Origin: Episyrphus balteatus
Lineage: Eukaryota; Arthropoda; Insecta; Diptera; Syrphidae
Direction of reading: 5' to 3'
NCBI RefSeq assembly: GCF_945859705.1
Contig: NC_079136.1
Coordinates: forward strand, 123,284,028-123,348,027
DNA length: 64,000 nucleotides
Shown here: positions 55,401 to 64,000 of the stretch, one piece after another
How positions within the stretch are numbered: the stretch's first letter is position 1
Layout: the number at the start of each line of letters is the position of its first letter
Translations under genes and position numbers: made by a program
The notes under the pieces: generated by a model
Told to the model about the DNA's origin: nothing
The model's input: only the letters and a program-made list of their open reading frames with translations
Database searches by the model: none

Positions 55401-58400
55401 CCCTAACTGGGACACCGAGCATGCAAAGACGTTCCACTCCAATAAAAGAGCCACAATTTTCGACGCCTAATCAACCATTCGAAGACGTTTTACTTCGTCA
55501 ACGTACTTTAGGACAAGATATCATTCCCTCACCCTCGCAACCAAAACGAACTGAAAGTTTGTATGTACCTCCGAAGCCGGCAACACCAATTGGCGGTGGC
55601 GGAGGTGGTGGTAAAGCAGCTGGTGGCGCCAGCGGTGGAAATAAGAAACTTAAGGTATGTATAAAAATATTTAATTCAAAATATTGTTTAATTTGAATGA
55701 AAATGAAAAATAATTTTGGCAAACGAAAAAGTAGCGAAATTAACAATTGCATAACTCGTTCAAGTAGATCAGGTTTTAGAAAAATGTCCCTTTCTTACTT
55801 CAAAAAGTGACATTTATAACAATTTTGGCCATTTTCTCCAAAATAAACGAACTGAGCTATTATTACAATTTATTTACTTGCGTTTGTTTTATCACACTGC
55901 TAAGAACCCTTAGGCGTAACTGGAGAAAATGGCATCACTTTTTTGTGGATGCACCTATGGTTCATCGATTTATTAGACGATATCACGTCGAAAAAAAAAA
56001 AAAAATATTTCGATTGCACATAATTCAGCAACCAGACTTGCAAGAAACTTTTGGTTTTCAGTTATGAATAGAGCCTAAAGAGACCTTTCTTTAGATGTAT
56101 CATTCGATGGATTTGGGGAACATTTTTGAAAATGCATTATTTTTAGGCAAGGGGTTAACCTTGATTTTTTTTTTCGAAAATCTTAAAAAAATAGATTTGT
56201 TATTTTTTCACCTTAATGGATAGGTTTTAATATTGTGAACTCATATCTGTATACCAAAATTTGTTCCGAGACCTTGATCCGAAAATATGTGCTTTCGAAT
56301 GTAAGAAAAAAAAAAAAAAAAAATATTTCCATTGCAAATAATTCAGCAACCAGGCGTGCAAGAAACTTTTGGTTTTCAGTTATGAATAAAACTTAAAGAA
56401 GCCCTTCTCTTGATATATCACTTTAGGATTTATAGGAAATTTTTGAAAATGCCTTTTTTGTAGGCAAGAACCTGGATTTTTGTTTCCGAAAATCTTCAAA
56501 AAAAAAAATTTGTAATTTTTTTACCTAAATGTTTAGGCCTGTTCATTGTGAACTCATATCTGTAATTCAAAACTTTTTTCGAGACCTTGCTCCGAAAATA
56601 TCTGTTAGAAATGTCCTTTTGTCCTTTTCACCGATTTTTTTTTTTTTTTCAAAAAAATGTTTTTTTTTTTCAAATTATTCATTTCATCATAAAAAATTAC
56701 TATTAACCAGGCAACAGAACTTACTTATGACATACCGAATATAGCTAAAAAAACACGAATGAAAATAACGTTTCTCTATGAAAATTATGTTATTAATAGT
56801 AGAGTAACTAAAGCAAATTATTAGGGAATCCGGCCGAACAGCTCTGATTTTGACGATTTTTTTTTCAAACGTAGGTAATTAAAAATACTTTAAAGTCTAT
56901 AGATTAAAAATTGCCGGTGTTGCCGTATTGTTTTTTTTTTTAAATTAAAGTTAATTTTTTTTTTAACAAAACCATTTTTTTTGCTTAAATTTCATAAAAC
57001 AAATGATAGCAAAAGATTCTCTAGGTAATTTAAGGAAAATATATAAAAAGCAGTAAGGGACAATCTTCCATCGTTTAAGCGATAAATGCAATTTTCTAAC
57101 ATTCTGACCTCAAAAAAAATATTTTGAAAACAACGGCAACACCTACAATATTTTAAAATACATTTTCAAAAAGCCAGAAGCTCATTCTTATCTCTTAAAT
57201 TTAAATCCACTAAATTTAATCAAGACTTTTTGAAAAAATGGTCCTCAAACTCAGAATTAAAAAAAAAAATGTTATTAGAAAAATTTAAAATGACTTTTTT
57301 CCAAACTTTTTCTAATAAAACATGAATTTATTTAAAAAAAATTTTTGGCCATAAATATTATCAGTTGAAATTCGAAGCAAAAAAGGTAAAATATATCACA
57401 CTTTTGAAAAAAAAAAAATGAAAAATTACTTCAATTTCAATGGTTTTTTTTTTATTAAAACTGAATTTTTGCATTGAAATAATTAATTTTCTCAAAGACT
57501 GTGGTAAATAGGAACTTTAAATTTTTGCTATTTAACTTTCAACAGTAAGGGTTATTAAATGAATAAAAAATAATTTTATGTTTAGATGTTGAACTTTAAA
57601 AAAAAAATAAGTTACATTTTTTTTCAAAACTTTTATTAAAAAAAGTTCTTCGAAAATGATATACTTTTTAATTTTTTCATAAACCGTAATACATATTGAC
57701 ATTTCCTTTTATAATTTGAAATCATAATAAATGCGGCCAACAAAATTTGAAAATAAATGCATTTTATATTACGACCAAGTTTAAAAAACGACATGTTAAA
57801 ATTTTTTCAATAATTTTTTTTTTCAAAAATCTGAGTTCAATTACCATTCTTTCAAAAGCCGTTCATTCAATTAACTTAATTTTAATTTTACATATATGAC
57901 TAAGCTTCTAGCTTTTAAAAAATGTATATTTGAATATTGTAGGTGTTGCCGTTGTGTTCAAATATTTTTTTTTGTGTTTTAAGTCAATTAATAAGAAAAT
58001 TGCATCTATCGCTTGAACTATGGAAGATTGTCCCTCACTCCCATTTATTTTTTTTCCTTGAATTTTCTAGACAATCTTTAAGCATCAATTAATTTATGAA
58101 ATTTAAGAAAAATTTTTGAAAAAAATTTGTTTTTGTTCACAAAAATCTTCAATTAAATTTAAAAAATCAAAACGGCAACACCGGCAATTTTTAATCTATA
58201 GACTTTAAAGTATTTTTAATTACCGACGTTTGAAAAAAAAGATCATCAAAATCTAAGCTGTTCGACCGGGTTCCCTAATATTGGCAATTTTTGAGCTTTA
58301 GTTACTCCACTATAAAACAAAATTTATTGTACAGAAAATAAAAAATTAAAATTGTTAGGCTCGTTTTTTTAATAGGTAGTTTAAATAAAAAAAATTAAAA

Positions 58401-61248
58401 AAAAGTTAATTGAAACCTTATGATTGTTTTTTTCTCTATTTTAATATGAACTTTCATAAAACTCAAATTTTTGGGTAAATATGAATTGCTAACTCTTCAT
58501 TTACAACAGAAATAGTATACGTTATAGCCAGGGTTGTAAAAATATTAAATAAAAGAAAAAAATTCATTTGAAATAAAAAAAAAATATTTATTGCACATAT
58601 CAAAAAATTGTTTAAAAAAAAATTATTGCAGCTGGAAAATATTTATTGCAAATAAAAAAAAAATTGCAATAAAAAAAAAATACTGAAAATAAATATATTT
58701 TGCATTTAAGAAATTGTATTGCAAATATTGAACCAAAAAAATCAAAATTGTAAGAAATTCGATGAATATTAAAAAAAAATATATAGGTAATGCACACATT
58801 TTTACATTGAATTTTTTTTTTCAATGCAGAAAATTTCTTATTTGCAATAATTTTTTTAATGCAAGATATTTTTTTATTTTCAATGCAAATATTTTCAGTT
58901 TCTTTTTTTAATCCAATTTTTTTTTTCTTTTAATGCAACTTTTTCAGTTGCAATAAATAAGAACGCAAAACGAAATTGTTAAGACTTTTAAACAATAATA
59001 AGTTTTGAGTTTTATACTAAATAATCCTAGTCTTTTGTTAATTGTTTGGCTTATTTCCATTCATAAATCCTCATTCATTCAAAGGTAAAAAAAAAAAATA
59101 ATTCAAACAAGAATTTTGTTATTTACCTGAAATTTTGCTTTTTAGTTTAGAAGCGAGACTTTTCTTTTGATTTAATTTTTTAATGAGTGAATTAAAATAA
59201 AATTAAAAAAACAAAACAGAACAGAACAAAGACTGGAAGTAAACAATGGGTACGTATTTCCATCCCGTATGAAAAATTAATTATCCTCCTTATGGCTCAT
59301 TCAAATTCAATTACATACATTCATAAGGAGAGATGTCCTTGTCCACATAAAAAAACAAAAATACTACACTCTTTTAGCCAAGGCCAAGAGGCCTTCATAC
59401 AAATTAATCAATCTGATCTAAGCTTTCTAAACAGTTAATGCCCCTTTCATATTTCTATTACCATTATAACCCTTTAGTTCATAGAAAGATCGTATAAATA
59501 CGATAAAAGCTAATTTCTTCCATTAAGACAATTTTGTCACAGTCTCAAGATCTGTTTACTCATCAATATCATCAAAATCAATACAAAATCTTTTTTAAAT
59601 TATCTCCCTCTCTCTTTCTCTCTCTATTTTTTCCTCTTTTAATCTCAATATTGTGTCGTATGGATGAATCCTAAAGCTTTTCCGACGACAGGCTAAAAAT
59701 AAATTCTTGAGGGTTGTATCAATAAGAATACCCAAGTAAATTACATTCACCCATCTTGTCGTTATAGCTTATAGCCTAGCGTAAACATTTTATTTTTTAT
59801 TGTTTGTGTGTCAAAGAAATATACAAATGAATACAAAATTGTATTTTTTTGAGTTCTCTCACTTCACTCTCACAAAACTGTATTATTTCTCTATTTTTAT
59901 GCGTGTTTTTGTATAGACCAAGACAAAACCGACCGGACCTATGCGGTTGTCACCAAAAAAAAAAAAAAAAATTCCTCCACTCTTGGTCAGAAGACAAAAA
60001 GACCGAAAACAAAAAATACTAAAACTTAAGATAACCCTCTCTAAAATGAGCTGTTTCGACAAATTGGCTCTTCAGTCTTATTCGACGACGCAGCCTGGTA
60101 TACGCTCAATCAAAATATTGCAAATTTTCTACTTTCTATTTTATTTTTTTTTGTTGTTGTTTTTGCAATTTTTCGAAAATTTTCTTTTCTTTTTATTTTT
60201 ATTTTGTATTTTTCAAAAATAAAAAAAAAAGTTCCTAAATACACAATTTTTTTTTTTTTTTTTTTGTGATTTATTTTTAAACATTTTAAACCAAAAACTG
60301 AATAAAATATTCAAGTTGGGTTACTTTAATAATTTTTGTCGTTATCTCTCGCCAAGACAAGTTATATAAATTATGCAATATTCCAAATAAAAACATTACA
60401 CAAATTTTTTGTTGTTCCTCTTTTAATTTACAAAAAAAAAAAAATTAAAACGTTTTTTTTAGATTTTTCAAAATATACATATTTTCCAAAAACACTTGAA
60501 ATTTTTAATTGAAAATAAAATCGTGTGTCTTGAGCAGCTAGATTGGAATTAAAAATATACACAAAATGGAAATAAATATTTTTGTGTTTTGTGTGTGAAT
60601 ATGTTTAGCTCGTCGTCGTCGTGGGTGCTTAATGTGAAATTTGTGAAAAAATATTTAATATACATGAAAACGGCAGTTTTTTAAAATATTTCTTTGATCA
60701 CTTCAAAAAGATCTCTCTCTCTCTTAGTTTTACTCTTAAAAAAAAAAAAAAAAATTGAAAAAAAAACTTAAAATTATGGAGTGGTATCCAGAGGAAGATG
60801 AAGAAGACTTGATGTTTTCACCAGCTCTTTTAGCAAGAAGGGCATCTGAGAGTTGGATTGTAGACCCGCCAGTTGAGGTTAATATTCTATAATTTTTTTT
60901 TTTTAATGTTAGGATTAATTTATTTAAACATTTTTTTTTTGAGGCAAATAATATTTTCATTAAAAATAAAAACACTTAAAAAACAGTGACCTATTTTTTT
61001 CACCAACAAAATATTATAAATTTGTTTTTATAATTTTTTTAATATAGAGCGTCCCAATAAATGTGACATTGCAAAGGAAAAAATCATTGCCAGATTTTCA
61101 AGAACTGCCACGCGCCACAGAGGCAATGAGCCGCGAAGAAGTATCGGCATTAGGTTCAGCTAGACGGGAAGCTGTCCGAAGGCAAATTGAAATGAATGAA
61201 AGGCTTAAAGCGAATCCCTTTTTGTATTTGGTCAGTCCGCAAGTTAAG
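37146..61248 (+). CDS. jp: Junctophilin, exons 1-7 (C-terminus beyond the window)
   Basis: Exons 37146-37447, 47008-47222, 53125-53393, 53446-53579, 53640-53780, 53848-55654 and 61048-61248 join in phase to 1,023 codons with no stop. Junctophilins hold ER/SR close to the plasma membrane at calcium-signalling junctions: MORN repeats bind the plasma membrane and a C-terminal helix anchors in the ER. After a Gln/Gly-rich start, residues 48 to about 200 contain MORN I-VI (GGRFDFEDGGTYCGGW, GSHYEGQWQNGRRHGLG, TYQGQWQEGKRHGYG). A Ser-rich joining region follows, then MORN VII-VIII at about 331-383 (TYMGEWSKDKRSGYGV, KYEGEWYNNKKNGYGV). Next is the conserved Ala-rich helix, with FRERITASVSSAQRALKMAL and AREFAPDF. 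Residues about 520-735 are rich in polyglutamine, and then come Ser/Thr/Pro-rich and Gly-rich stretches. The tail-anchor exon is not in the window. The human order (MORN I-VI, joining region, MORN VII-VIII, alpha helix, divergent region) is fully kept. Confidence 0.96.
37985..38200. repeat. DINE-like fragment with GTCTGTCCGCCCGTGCGTCT core
   Basis: Shares with 46040-46330 the order CGTCATG-CGTC, a GTCY-rich run, CATGAAGCTAGG, and CTCGAAAA-GGC followed by TTTAAATTTGGT. A matching end word GCGACCCACTCGCGCATTCT is at 39785. Confidence 0.6.
38733..39660. mobile_element. Foldback element with a second foldback in its centre
   Basis: The outer ends ACACTGGTCAACAA (38733) and TTGTTGACCAGTGT (to 39660) are inverted and followed by long matching arms (for example TTACCGTTAGAAAATGTC and its inverse, and CTCTTTTATTGCTCGAGATA and its inverse). 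TA lies at or next to both ends. Confidence 0.85.
39083..39366. mobile_element. Inner foldback element, same family
   Basis: CACTGGCCACAGAA at the left and GGTTGGCCAGTG at the right bound ~140-base arms. They share GCCACAAGAACC-AAATATACTTTTCT with the outer element, so this is a related copy sitting exactly in the loop. Confidence 0.75.
40010..40420. repeat. About two and a third tandem ~185-bp units
   Basis: TCGCTTTTTTTGATGGAAATT-like starts recur near 40029, 40209 and 40401. Units share TTTTTGTAGATGTCTC-TAGAC, ATATTTTGAGCT, ACAATAAGCTTT-AGATGGT and ATTTAATAGCGTGAG. Related inverted to 21850-22200. Confidence 0.7.
42123..42900. mobile_element. ~778-bp hAT-type MITE with inverted 15-bp repeat arrays
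   Basis: GGGATCGGGTCAAAATTCTG at the left and the inverse of AGGGTTCGGGTCAAAATTCT at the right. TATTGAATA occurs on both sides (42114-42122 and 42900-42908), giving an 8-base target duplication as hAT elements make. Inside each end lies a tandem array of a ~15-base word, CAAAATTCTGCTTTT at 42146-42233 and its inverse at 42748-42880. Confidence 0.8.
43960..44110. repeat. DINE-like fragment
   Basis: Shares CCAAATTTGGTACAGAT and flanking words with the inverse of 62470-62530. Degenerate. Confidence 0.45.
45490..45935. repeat. TTGCAATAAA repeat family, copy 1
   Basis: CAGTTGTAAAAAAATCATTTGAAAT followed by AATATTTATTGCAA repeats, an inverted middle and a GTTGCAATAAA end. The second copy, 58533-58970, has the same order including AAGAAATTCGA-AATATTAAAAA and AATGCACAC. 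In copy 2 the start is CAGGGTTGTAAAAA, a hAT-like terminus. Confidence 0.6.
45951..46340 (+). repeat. DINE/Helentron-like dispersed repeat, best copy
   Basis: Starts with the hairpin word ACTTGCTCTATAGGGCAAGT (45954-45973), then TTGGTTTCGTGTAG, then GGTTTTAATCAAAACCAA, a GTCTGTGCGTCYGTGCGTC-type microsatellite (46057-46130), AGCTAGGGCCTAAACGGATT and CTCGAAAACGGCTCTAACGA. Drosophila DINE-1/mini-me (HINE) elements carry subterminal inverted repeats, a GTCY microsatellite and a hairpin near one end; this repeat has the same kinds of parts. Confidence 0.5.
47008..47222 (+). CDS. jp: jp exon 2: MORN III-V
   Basis: Acceptor GAAACAG|TGG and donor GGTG|GTAAGT. Encodes GSHYEGQW, GRRHGLGVE, YRGEWSKDGHKGRYGVRQS and KYEGTWNVGFQDGYGCETY. 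Confidence 0.96.
49339..49565. repeat. 14-bp minisatellite GCATGTGGCAAGTT
   Basis: About 16-17 units; variants carry GTATG or GCGTG at the start and AGCT at the end. The register is constant. Its open frames on both strands are artefacts. Confidence 0.95.
49628..50512. repeat. 477-bp direct tandem duplication
   Basis: GCCTATATCTCGGAATTTTG begins at 49628 and again at 50105. The two units match closely through GGTACAACTC-CATCCCTGTA, AGGCATGATGTGGCGGTTTA and TTCAAAGATTCGGGGATTTT. The second unit is shorter. Confidence 0.9.
50761..50850. repeat. CAGCTCAGCTC tandem repeat
   Basis: Five-base AGCTC repeats and about three copies of a longer unit CAGCTCAGCTCAACCAT. Similar AGCTCA words at 49577-49608 lie on the other side of the duplicated block. 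Confidence 0.8.
51900..52166. repeat. Diverged fragment of the GTGGAGTAACTAAAGC foldback family
   Basis: TACCGGCAATTTTTAACC, ATAGAGGTAACCGAAGTTTA and TTTGCTTTAGTTACTCGTAC follow the same order as the right end at 58170-58310, but with many changes. The left end was not found. Confidence 0.55.
52307..52797. mobile_element. 491-bp MITE with CAYTAGGGTGTGTCA termini and TA sites
   Basis: CATTAGGGTGTGTCA at 52307 and TGACACACCCTAGTG ending at 52797, each bordered by TA. Tc1/mariner type by duplication. Its 97-codon open frame has no recognised domain. Confidence 0.8.
53125..53393 (+). CDS. jp: jp exon 3: MORN VI and joining region
   Basis: Residues 173-262, starting GTYQGQWQEGKRHGYG and then the conserved PFGMA. 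It includes RGGFVLTSKSDKL, matching the RGGF block of vertebrate joining regions. The donor is TCG|GTATAA, phase 0. Confidence 0.93.
53446..53579 (+). CDS. jp: jp exon 4: joining region
   Basis: Residues 263-306 plus two bases, Ser/Thr-rich. The donor AAA|GTTAAG is weaker than the others. The 52-base intron before it and the 60-base intron after it are typical short fly introns. Confidence 0.88.
53640..53780 (+). CDS. jp: jp exon 5: MORN VII
   Basis: Encodes TYMGEWSKDKRSGYGVAERT, very close to the vertebrate MORN VII. The following 67-base intron splits a Lys codon. Confidence 0.95.
53848..55654 (+). CDS. jp: jp exon 6: MORN VIII, alpha-helical and polyglutamine region
   Basis: The longest exon, 602 full codons. 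It carries MORN VIII, the Arg/Lys/Ala-rich helix, AREFAPDFKP, then interrupted polyglutamine (CAA and CAG mixed, nt 54357-54990), and GGGGGGGKAAGGASGG near the end. The donor is AAG|GTATGT. Unspliced read-through would stop after 14 more codons at 55694, which could make a truncated form. Confidence 0.95.
56042..56620. repeat. Two tandem copies of the ~289-318-bp repeat (locus 2)
   Basis: AAGAAACTTTTGGTTTTCAG starts at 56042 and 56360. Shares GATTGCA-ATAATTCAGCAACCAG, CGAGACCTTG-TCCGAAAATAT and GTGAACTCATATCTGTA with locus 1 at 15053-15620. Confidence 0.75.
56799..58310. mobile_element. 1.5-kb foldback element, complete copy, jp intron 6
   Basis: GTAGAGTAACTAAAGC at 56799 and GCTTTAGTTACTCCAC ending at 58310, both bordered by TA (56797-56798 and 58311-58312). 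The arms match through GGCCGAACAGCTC, CTTTAAAGTCTATAGATTAA, GCCGGTGTTGCCGT and GGGACAATCTTCCAT on one side and their inverses on the other. Non-coding. Confidence 0.88.
58533..58970. repeat. TTGCAATAAA repeat family, copy 2
   Basis: Starts CAGGGTTGTAAAAATATT, then TTCATTTGAAATAAAAAAAA and ATTTATTGCA repeats; ends CAGTTGCAATAAA near 58959. See 45490-45935. Confidence 0.6.
58971..60775. other. Region upstream of the alternative jp start exon
   Basis: Contains (CT)n at 59606-59624, a less AT-rich stretch at 59915-60110 and GCTCGTCGTCGTCGTGGGTG at 60607. Any internal promoter for the short isoform should lie here. A TCTCTCTCTCTTAG acceptor-like site ends at 60727, so a leader intron is possible. 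Confidence 0.35.
60776..60877 (+). CDS. jp: Alternative first coding exon of jp (short isoform)
   Basis: An ATG at 60776 opens 34 codons, starting MEWYPEEDEEDLMF and ending IVDPPVE, up to a donor GAG|GTTAAT. It is strongly acidic and codon-like in an AT-rich surround. Splicing to 61048 keeps phase 0. An in-frame TAA at 60737, 39 bases upstream, means it cannot be an internal exon fused to exon 6, since that would stop. So it is either a promoter-proximal start exon of a MORN-less junctophilin isoform or, less likely, the start of a separate overlapping gene. Confidence 0.65.
61048..61248 (+). CDS. jp: jp exon 7 (shared by long and short forms)
   Basis: Acceptor AATATAG|AGC and donor AAG|GTAAGT, 67 codons, phase 0 at both ends. 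It begins SVPINVTLQRKKSLPDF and ends PFLYLVSPQVK. The charged, helix-prone sequence fits the segment just before the junctophilin tail anchor. It joins in frame both to exon 6 and to the start exon at 60776. Confidence 0.85.
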
Positions 61249-61951
61249 GTAAGTTTTCCATTTTTTTTTTTTTTTTTTTAATAAATTTGATTCAATTTAT
61301 TCTATCATTGTGTGTGTTCCCCCAAACGGTTTTATTAAGGTTGTTTTAAGACATAGCAACATTTTTTTTTTTCTTAATATCACATTTAGCTGAATGTTAC
61401 CCAACTAATAATAATAATTAATAGGTTTTTAACGTTTTTCCTACAGAACTTAAGAACAATATTCTCAAATTCATATTGACCCCGAGCAAAATCAAATTCA
61501 TAAGCCAAAGTTTTTTTTTTACTATGAGATACAAAAAATGTGAAGGAGTTTAAAGTACATTACATAGGTACCCACAATTTTAGTTTATTGACTTCTTAAA
61601 GACTCTGAAGAATCGGGTCTGCACTTGCTGTGATATGCAAGCCATAAGATCAGTAATATTTTAGTGTCTTCTTAATGATTTTAAAAAAATGTGAGAGTAA
61701 AAAATAATCACCTCAACATTTTGAAAAATAAACGAATTTCAGGAACTTTGCAGCACTCTATCCTCTCAGTACCATTTTGTAGGAGTTTAGGCAATGAACA
61801 TCGTAATTGTGATCATTTTCTTTATTATATTCAAAAAAAAAAAAAAAAAAAATATATCAGTCTCTACAACTTAATCGATAACATAGTATCGAAATTTCAT
61901 TATAACGAGTTTTCATAAAAAAAAACGCTAAGCTGAAGCAAATTACACTAA

Positions 61952-62088
61952 GGCCCAATTTATTCACTCTCCATTATATTTAAAGGCTCCATTAAAAATT
62001 TGAAAACTGTCAAATCGCATACAAATTTTAAAATTTCCCTTTTTTTAATGGCGGGTTTAAATATAATGGAGTGTGAATAAATTGGTCC
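61952..62088. mobile_element. 137-bp palindromic MITE, PIF/Harbinger type, copy 2
   Basis: GGCCCAATTTATTCACTC at the left and GTGAATAAATTGGTCC at the right, with TAA on both sides (61949-61951, 62089-62091). Confidence 0.85.
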
Positions 62089-62334
62089 TAAGTTTTTAAA
62101 ACACTTTACCCGACAGGCAACTTTATAAATTATTGTTATTTAATTTAAATTTTAACCCTTTATGTGTCAAGAACGTATATTTTAAAATTAATAACATGTA
62201 GGTACTCGCCTTGAATAATTATGAAACACGTATTTAAAAAAAAAAATCAATAATTTAATTTTTTTTTGTTATTTGACTTTTTTGAGAAAAAATAAAATTG
62301 CAGTTTTATTGCCACTGCTTTAAATATTACGTAT

Positions 62335-62661
62335 ACAAAGTTTAATCAAAATCGTTAGAGCCGTTTTCGAGAAATTCGTAATATCGTATTTTTTTGTATG
62401 GGAGGTATACGTTCTAAACGAGATATAAAAAAAAAAAAACAAAAAAAAAAACAACTTTCAGAATTCCATAAAAATCATCTGTACCAAATTTGAAGAAGAA
62501 TCATCCACCCGTTTAGGCTGTGGAAATGTGTACAGATGGACGCACAGACGGAATTGCGGGACCCACTTTTTCGGAATTCTCCATCATCGTAATGTTGGTT
62601 TTGATTAAAACCTCAATTTTTTTTTTCGACACGAAACCAATACTTGCCCTATAGAGCAAGT
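62335..62661 (-). repeat. DINE-like dispersed repeat, inverted copy
   Basis: The inverse of 45951-46340: AACCAATACTTGCCCTATAG (62635), TTGGTTTTGATTAAAACC, CTCCATCATCGTAATG, GGACGCACAGACGG, CCGTTTAGGCTGTGG, and GTTAGAGCCGTTTTCGAG-type words at 62355. Confidence 0.65.
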
Positions 62662-62984
62662 ACACTTTTACACACTTTCCAAAAGTCCAAAAAGAAGTTA
62701 AGAGAGAAAAAATATATTTTCTGAATTTCTTACTTTTGTAGGCATGGGTACATATTTTCAAGAAAACCAAACAATCAAAATAAACTGTCAATAAAATACT
62801 TGTAACGCAATTTCTGTGAAATATTTTGTAGTATTTCGTTAAAATAATATTTGAAAATTAAGTTATTAAAGACAAACGAAATTTACAGGCTTCGTATGTT
62901 TTTTTGTTGGATCTTTTTGGGTTTGTAACAAAAATGTCAAATGGGTTAAAGTTAAGAAAACTAAATAGCTAATTATTGCTGTTA

Positions 62985-64000
62985 GTGGAGTAACTAAAGC
63001 TCAAAAATTGGCAATATTAGGGAACCCGGCCGAACAGCTTAGATTTTGATGATCTTTTTTTTCAAACGTCGGTAATTAAAAATACTTTAAAGTCTATAGA
63101 TTAAAGATTGCCGGTGTTGCCGTTTTGATTTTTTAAATTTAATTGAAGATTTTTGTGAACAAAAACAAATTTTGTTCAAAAATTTTTCTTAAATTTCATA
63201 AATTAATTGATGCCAAAAGATTGTCTAAGAAATTCAAGGAAAAAAAATATATGAGAGTGAGGGACAATCTTCCATAGTTCAAGCGATAGATGCAATTTTC
63301 TTATTAATTGACTTCAAACACAAAAAAAAATATTTGAACACAACGGCAACACCTACAATATTCAAATATACATTTTTTAAAAGCTAGAAGCTTAGTCATA
63401 TATGTAAAATTAAAATTAAGTTCATTGAATGAACGGCTTTTGAAAGAATGGTAATTGAACTCAGATTTTTGAAAAAAAAAAAAAAATTATTGAACAAATT
63501 TTAACATGTCGTTTTTTAAACTTGGTCGTAATATAAAATGCATTTATTTTCAAATTTTGTTGGCCGCATTTATTATGATTTCAAATTATAAAAGGAAATG
63601 TCAATATGTATTACGGTTTATGAAAAAAATCAAAAAGTATTTCATTTTCGAAGTTTTGAAAAAAAATGTAACTTATTTTTTTTTTTTAAGTTCAACATCT
63701 AAACATAAAATTATTTTTTATTCATTTAATAACCCTTACTGTTGAAAGTTAAATAGCAAAAATTTAAAGTTCCTATTTACCACAGTCTTTGAGAAAATTA
63801 ATTATTTCAATGCAAAAATTCAGTTTTAATAAAAAAAAAACCATTGAAATTGAAGTAATTTTTCATTTTTTTTTTTCAAAAGTGTGATATATTTTACCTT
63901 TTTTGCTTCGAAATTCAACTGATAATATTTATGGCCAAACATTTTTTTTAAATAAATTCATATTTTATTAGAAAAAGTTTGGAAAAAAGTCATTTTAAAT
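62985..64000. mobile_element. Foldback element, second copy of the 56799-58310 family, cut by the window end
   Basis: GTGGAGTAACTAAAGC at 62985 after TA. The next ~1 kb is nearly identical, inverted, to 57300-58310 (for example GGCAACACCTACAATATTCA near 63344). Only the first arm and centre are inside the window. Confidence 0.88.

Larger units (their letters stand above)
55655..61047 (+). other. jp intron 6
   Basis: 5.4 kb containing the dimeric repeat locus 2, a complete 1.5 kb foldback element, the second TTGCAATAAA repeat, (CT)n near 59606 and 60713, and the alternative start exon at 60776. Confidence 0.75.
61249..64000. other. jp intron 7 (start), to the window edge
   Basis: Contains a Harbinger-type MITE, an inverted DINE-like repeat and the left part of a foldback element. 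No exon was recognised. The jp C-terminal tail-anchor exon is not visible. Confidence 0.6.

Noticed and set aside
55655..55696. End of junctophilin by read-through of the exon 6 donor
   Set aside because: It would lack the C-terminal anchor. The donor GTATGT is good and exon 7 fits in phase, so this is kept only as a possible truncated form.
1..64000. tRNA, rRNA and snRNA genes
   Set aside because: I looked for conserved A/B boxes and anticodon arms by eye and saw none convincing. A covariance scan would be needed to exclude them.

Overview
The window is nuclear DNA of an insect, most likely a brachyceran fly. It is very AT-rich, genes have short consensus GT-AG introns beside multi-kilobase introns full of transposon debris, and it carries a MADF-BESS regulator and a single-copy type of junctophilin with a polyglutamine-rich insert. 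I could not run a search, so the species is not named.

Layout: (1) 1-1133, the 3' end of a decayed piggyBac-like element, lying in what should be the first coding intron of a LanC-like gene. (2) 1633-1810, minus strand, first coding exon of that LanC-like gene. (3) 3571-12947, plus strand, a complete six-exon gene for the mitochondrial trifunctional enzyme alpha subunit (HADHA / Mtpalpha, 774 residues by my splice model). Intron 1 holds a 1.33 kb foldback element, a MITE and non-LTR retrotransposon remnants. Intron 3 holds a 2,040-base minisatellite of 204 ten-base units with no length change. (4) 13.0-17.6 kb, a convergent intergenic region with a 1.5 kb foldback element and a dimeric repeat. 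(5) 17617-24442, minus strand, a complete two-coding-exon MADF-BESS protein gene (365 residues). (6) 24.5-37.1 kb, a long divergent intergenic region with MITEs, a DINE-like repeat family and a hammerhead-ribozyme-like sequence. (7) 37146-61248 and beyond, plus strand, the junctophilin gene (jp): seven coding exons are visible and the C-terminal exon(s) lie outside the window. A separate start exon at 60776 predicts a short isoform without the MORN repeats.

The genes have no evident joint pathway. HADHA acts in mitochondrial fatty-acid beta-oxidation, junctophilin tethers ER/SR to plasma membrane, and the MADF-BESS protein is nuclear. What stands out is the repeat landscape: at least five long inverted-repeat (hairpin-forming) elements of four families, several of them inside host introns, two nested insertions, many MITEs with readable target-site duplications, two minisatellites, and a self-cleaving-ribozyme-like motif. 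All repeat calls and splice sites come from reading the sequence by eye; identities were not computed.
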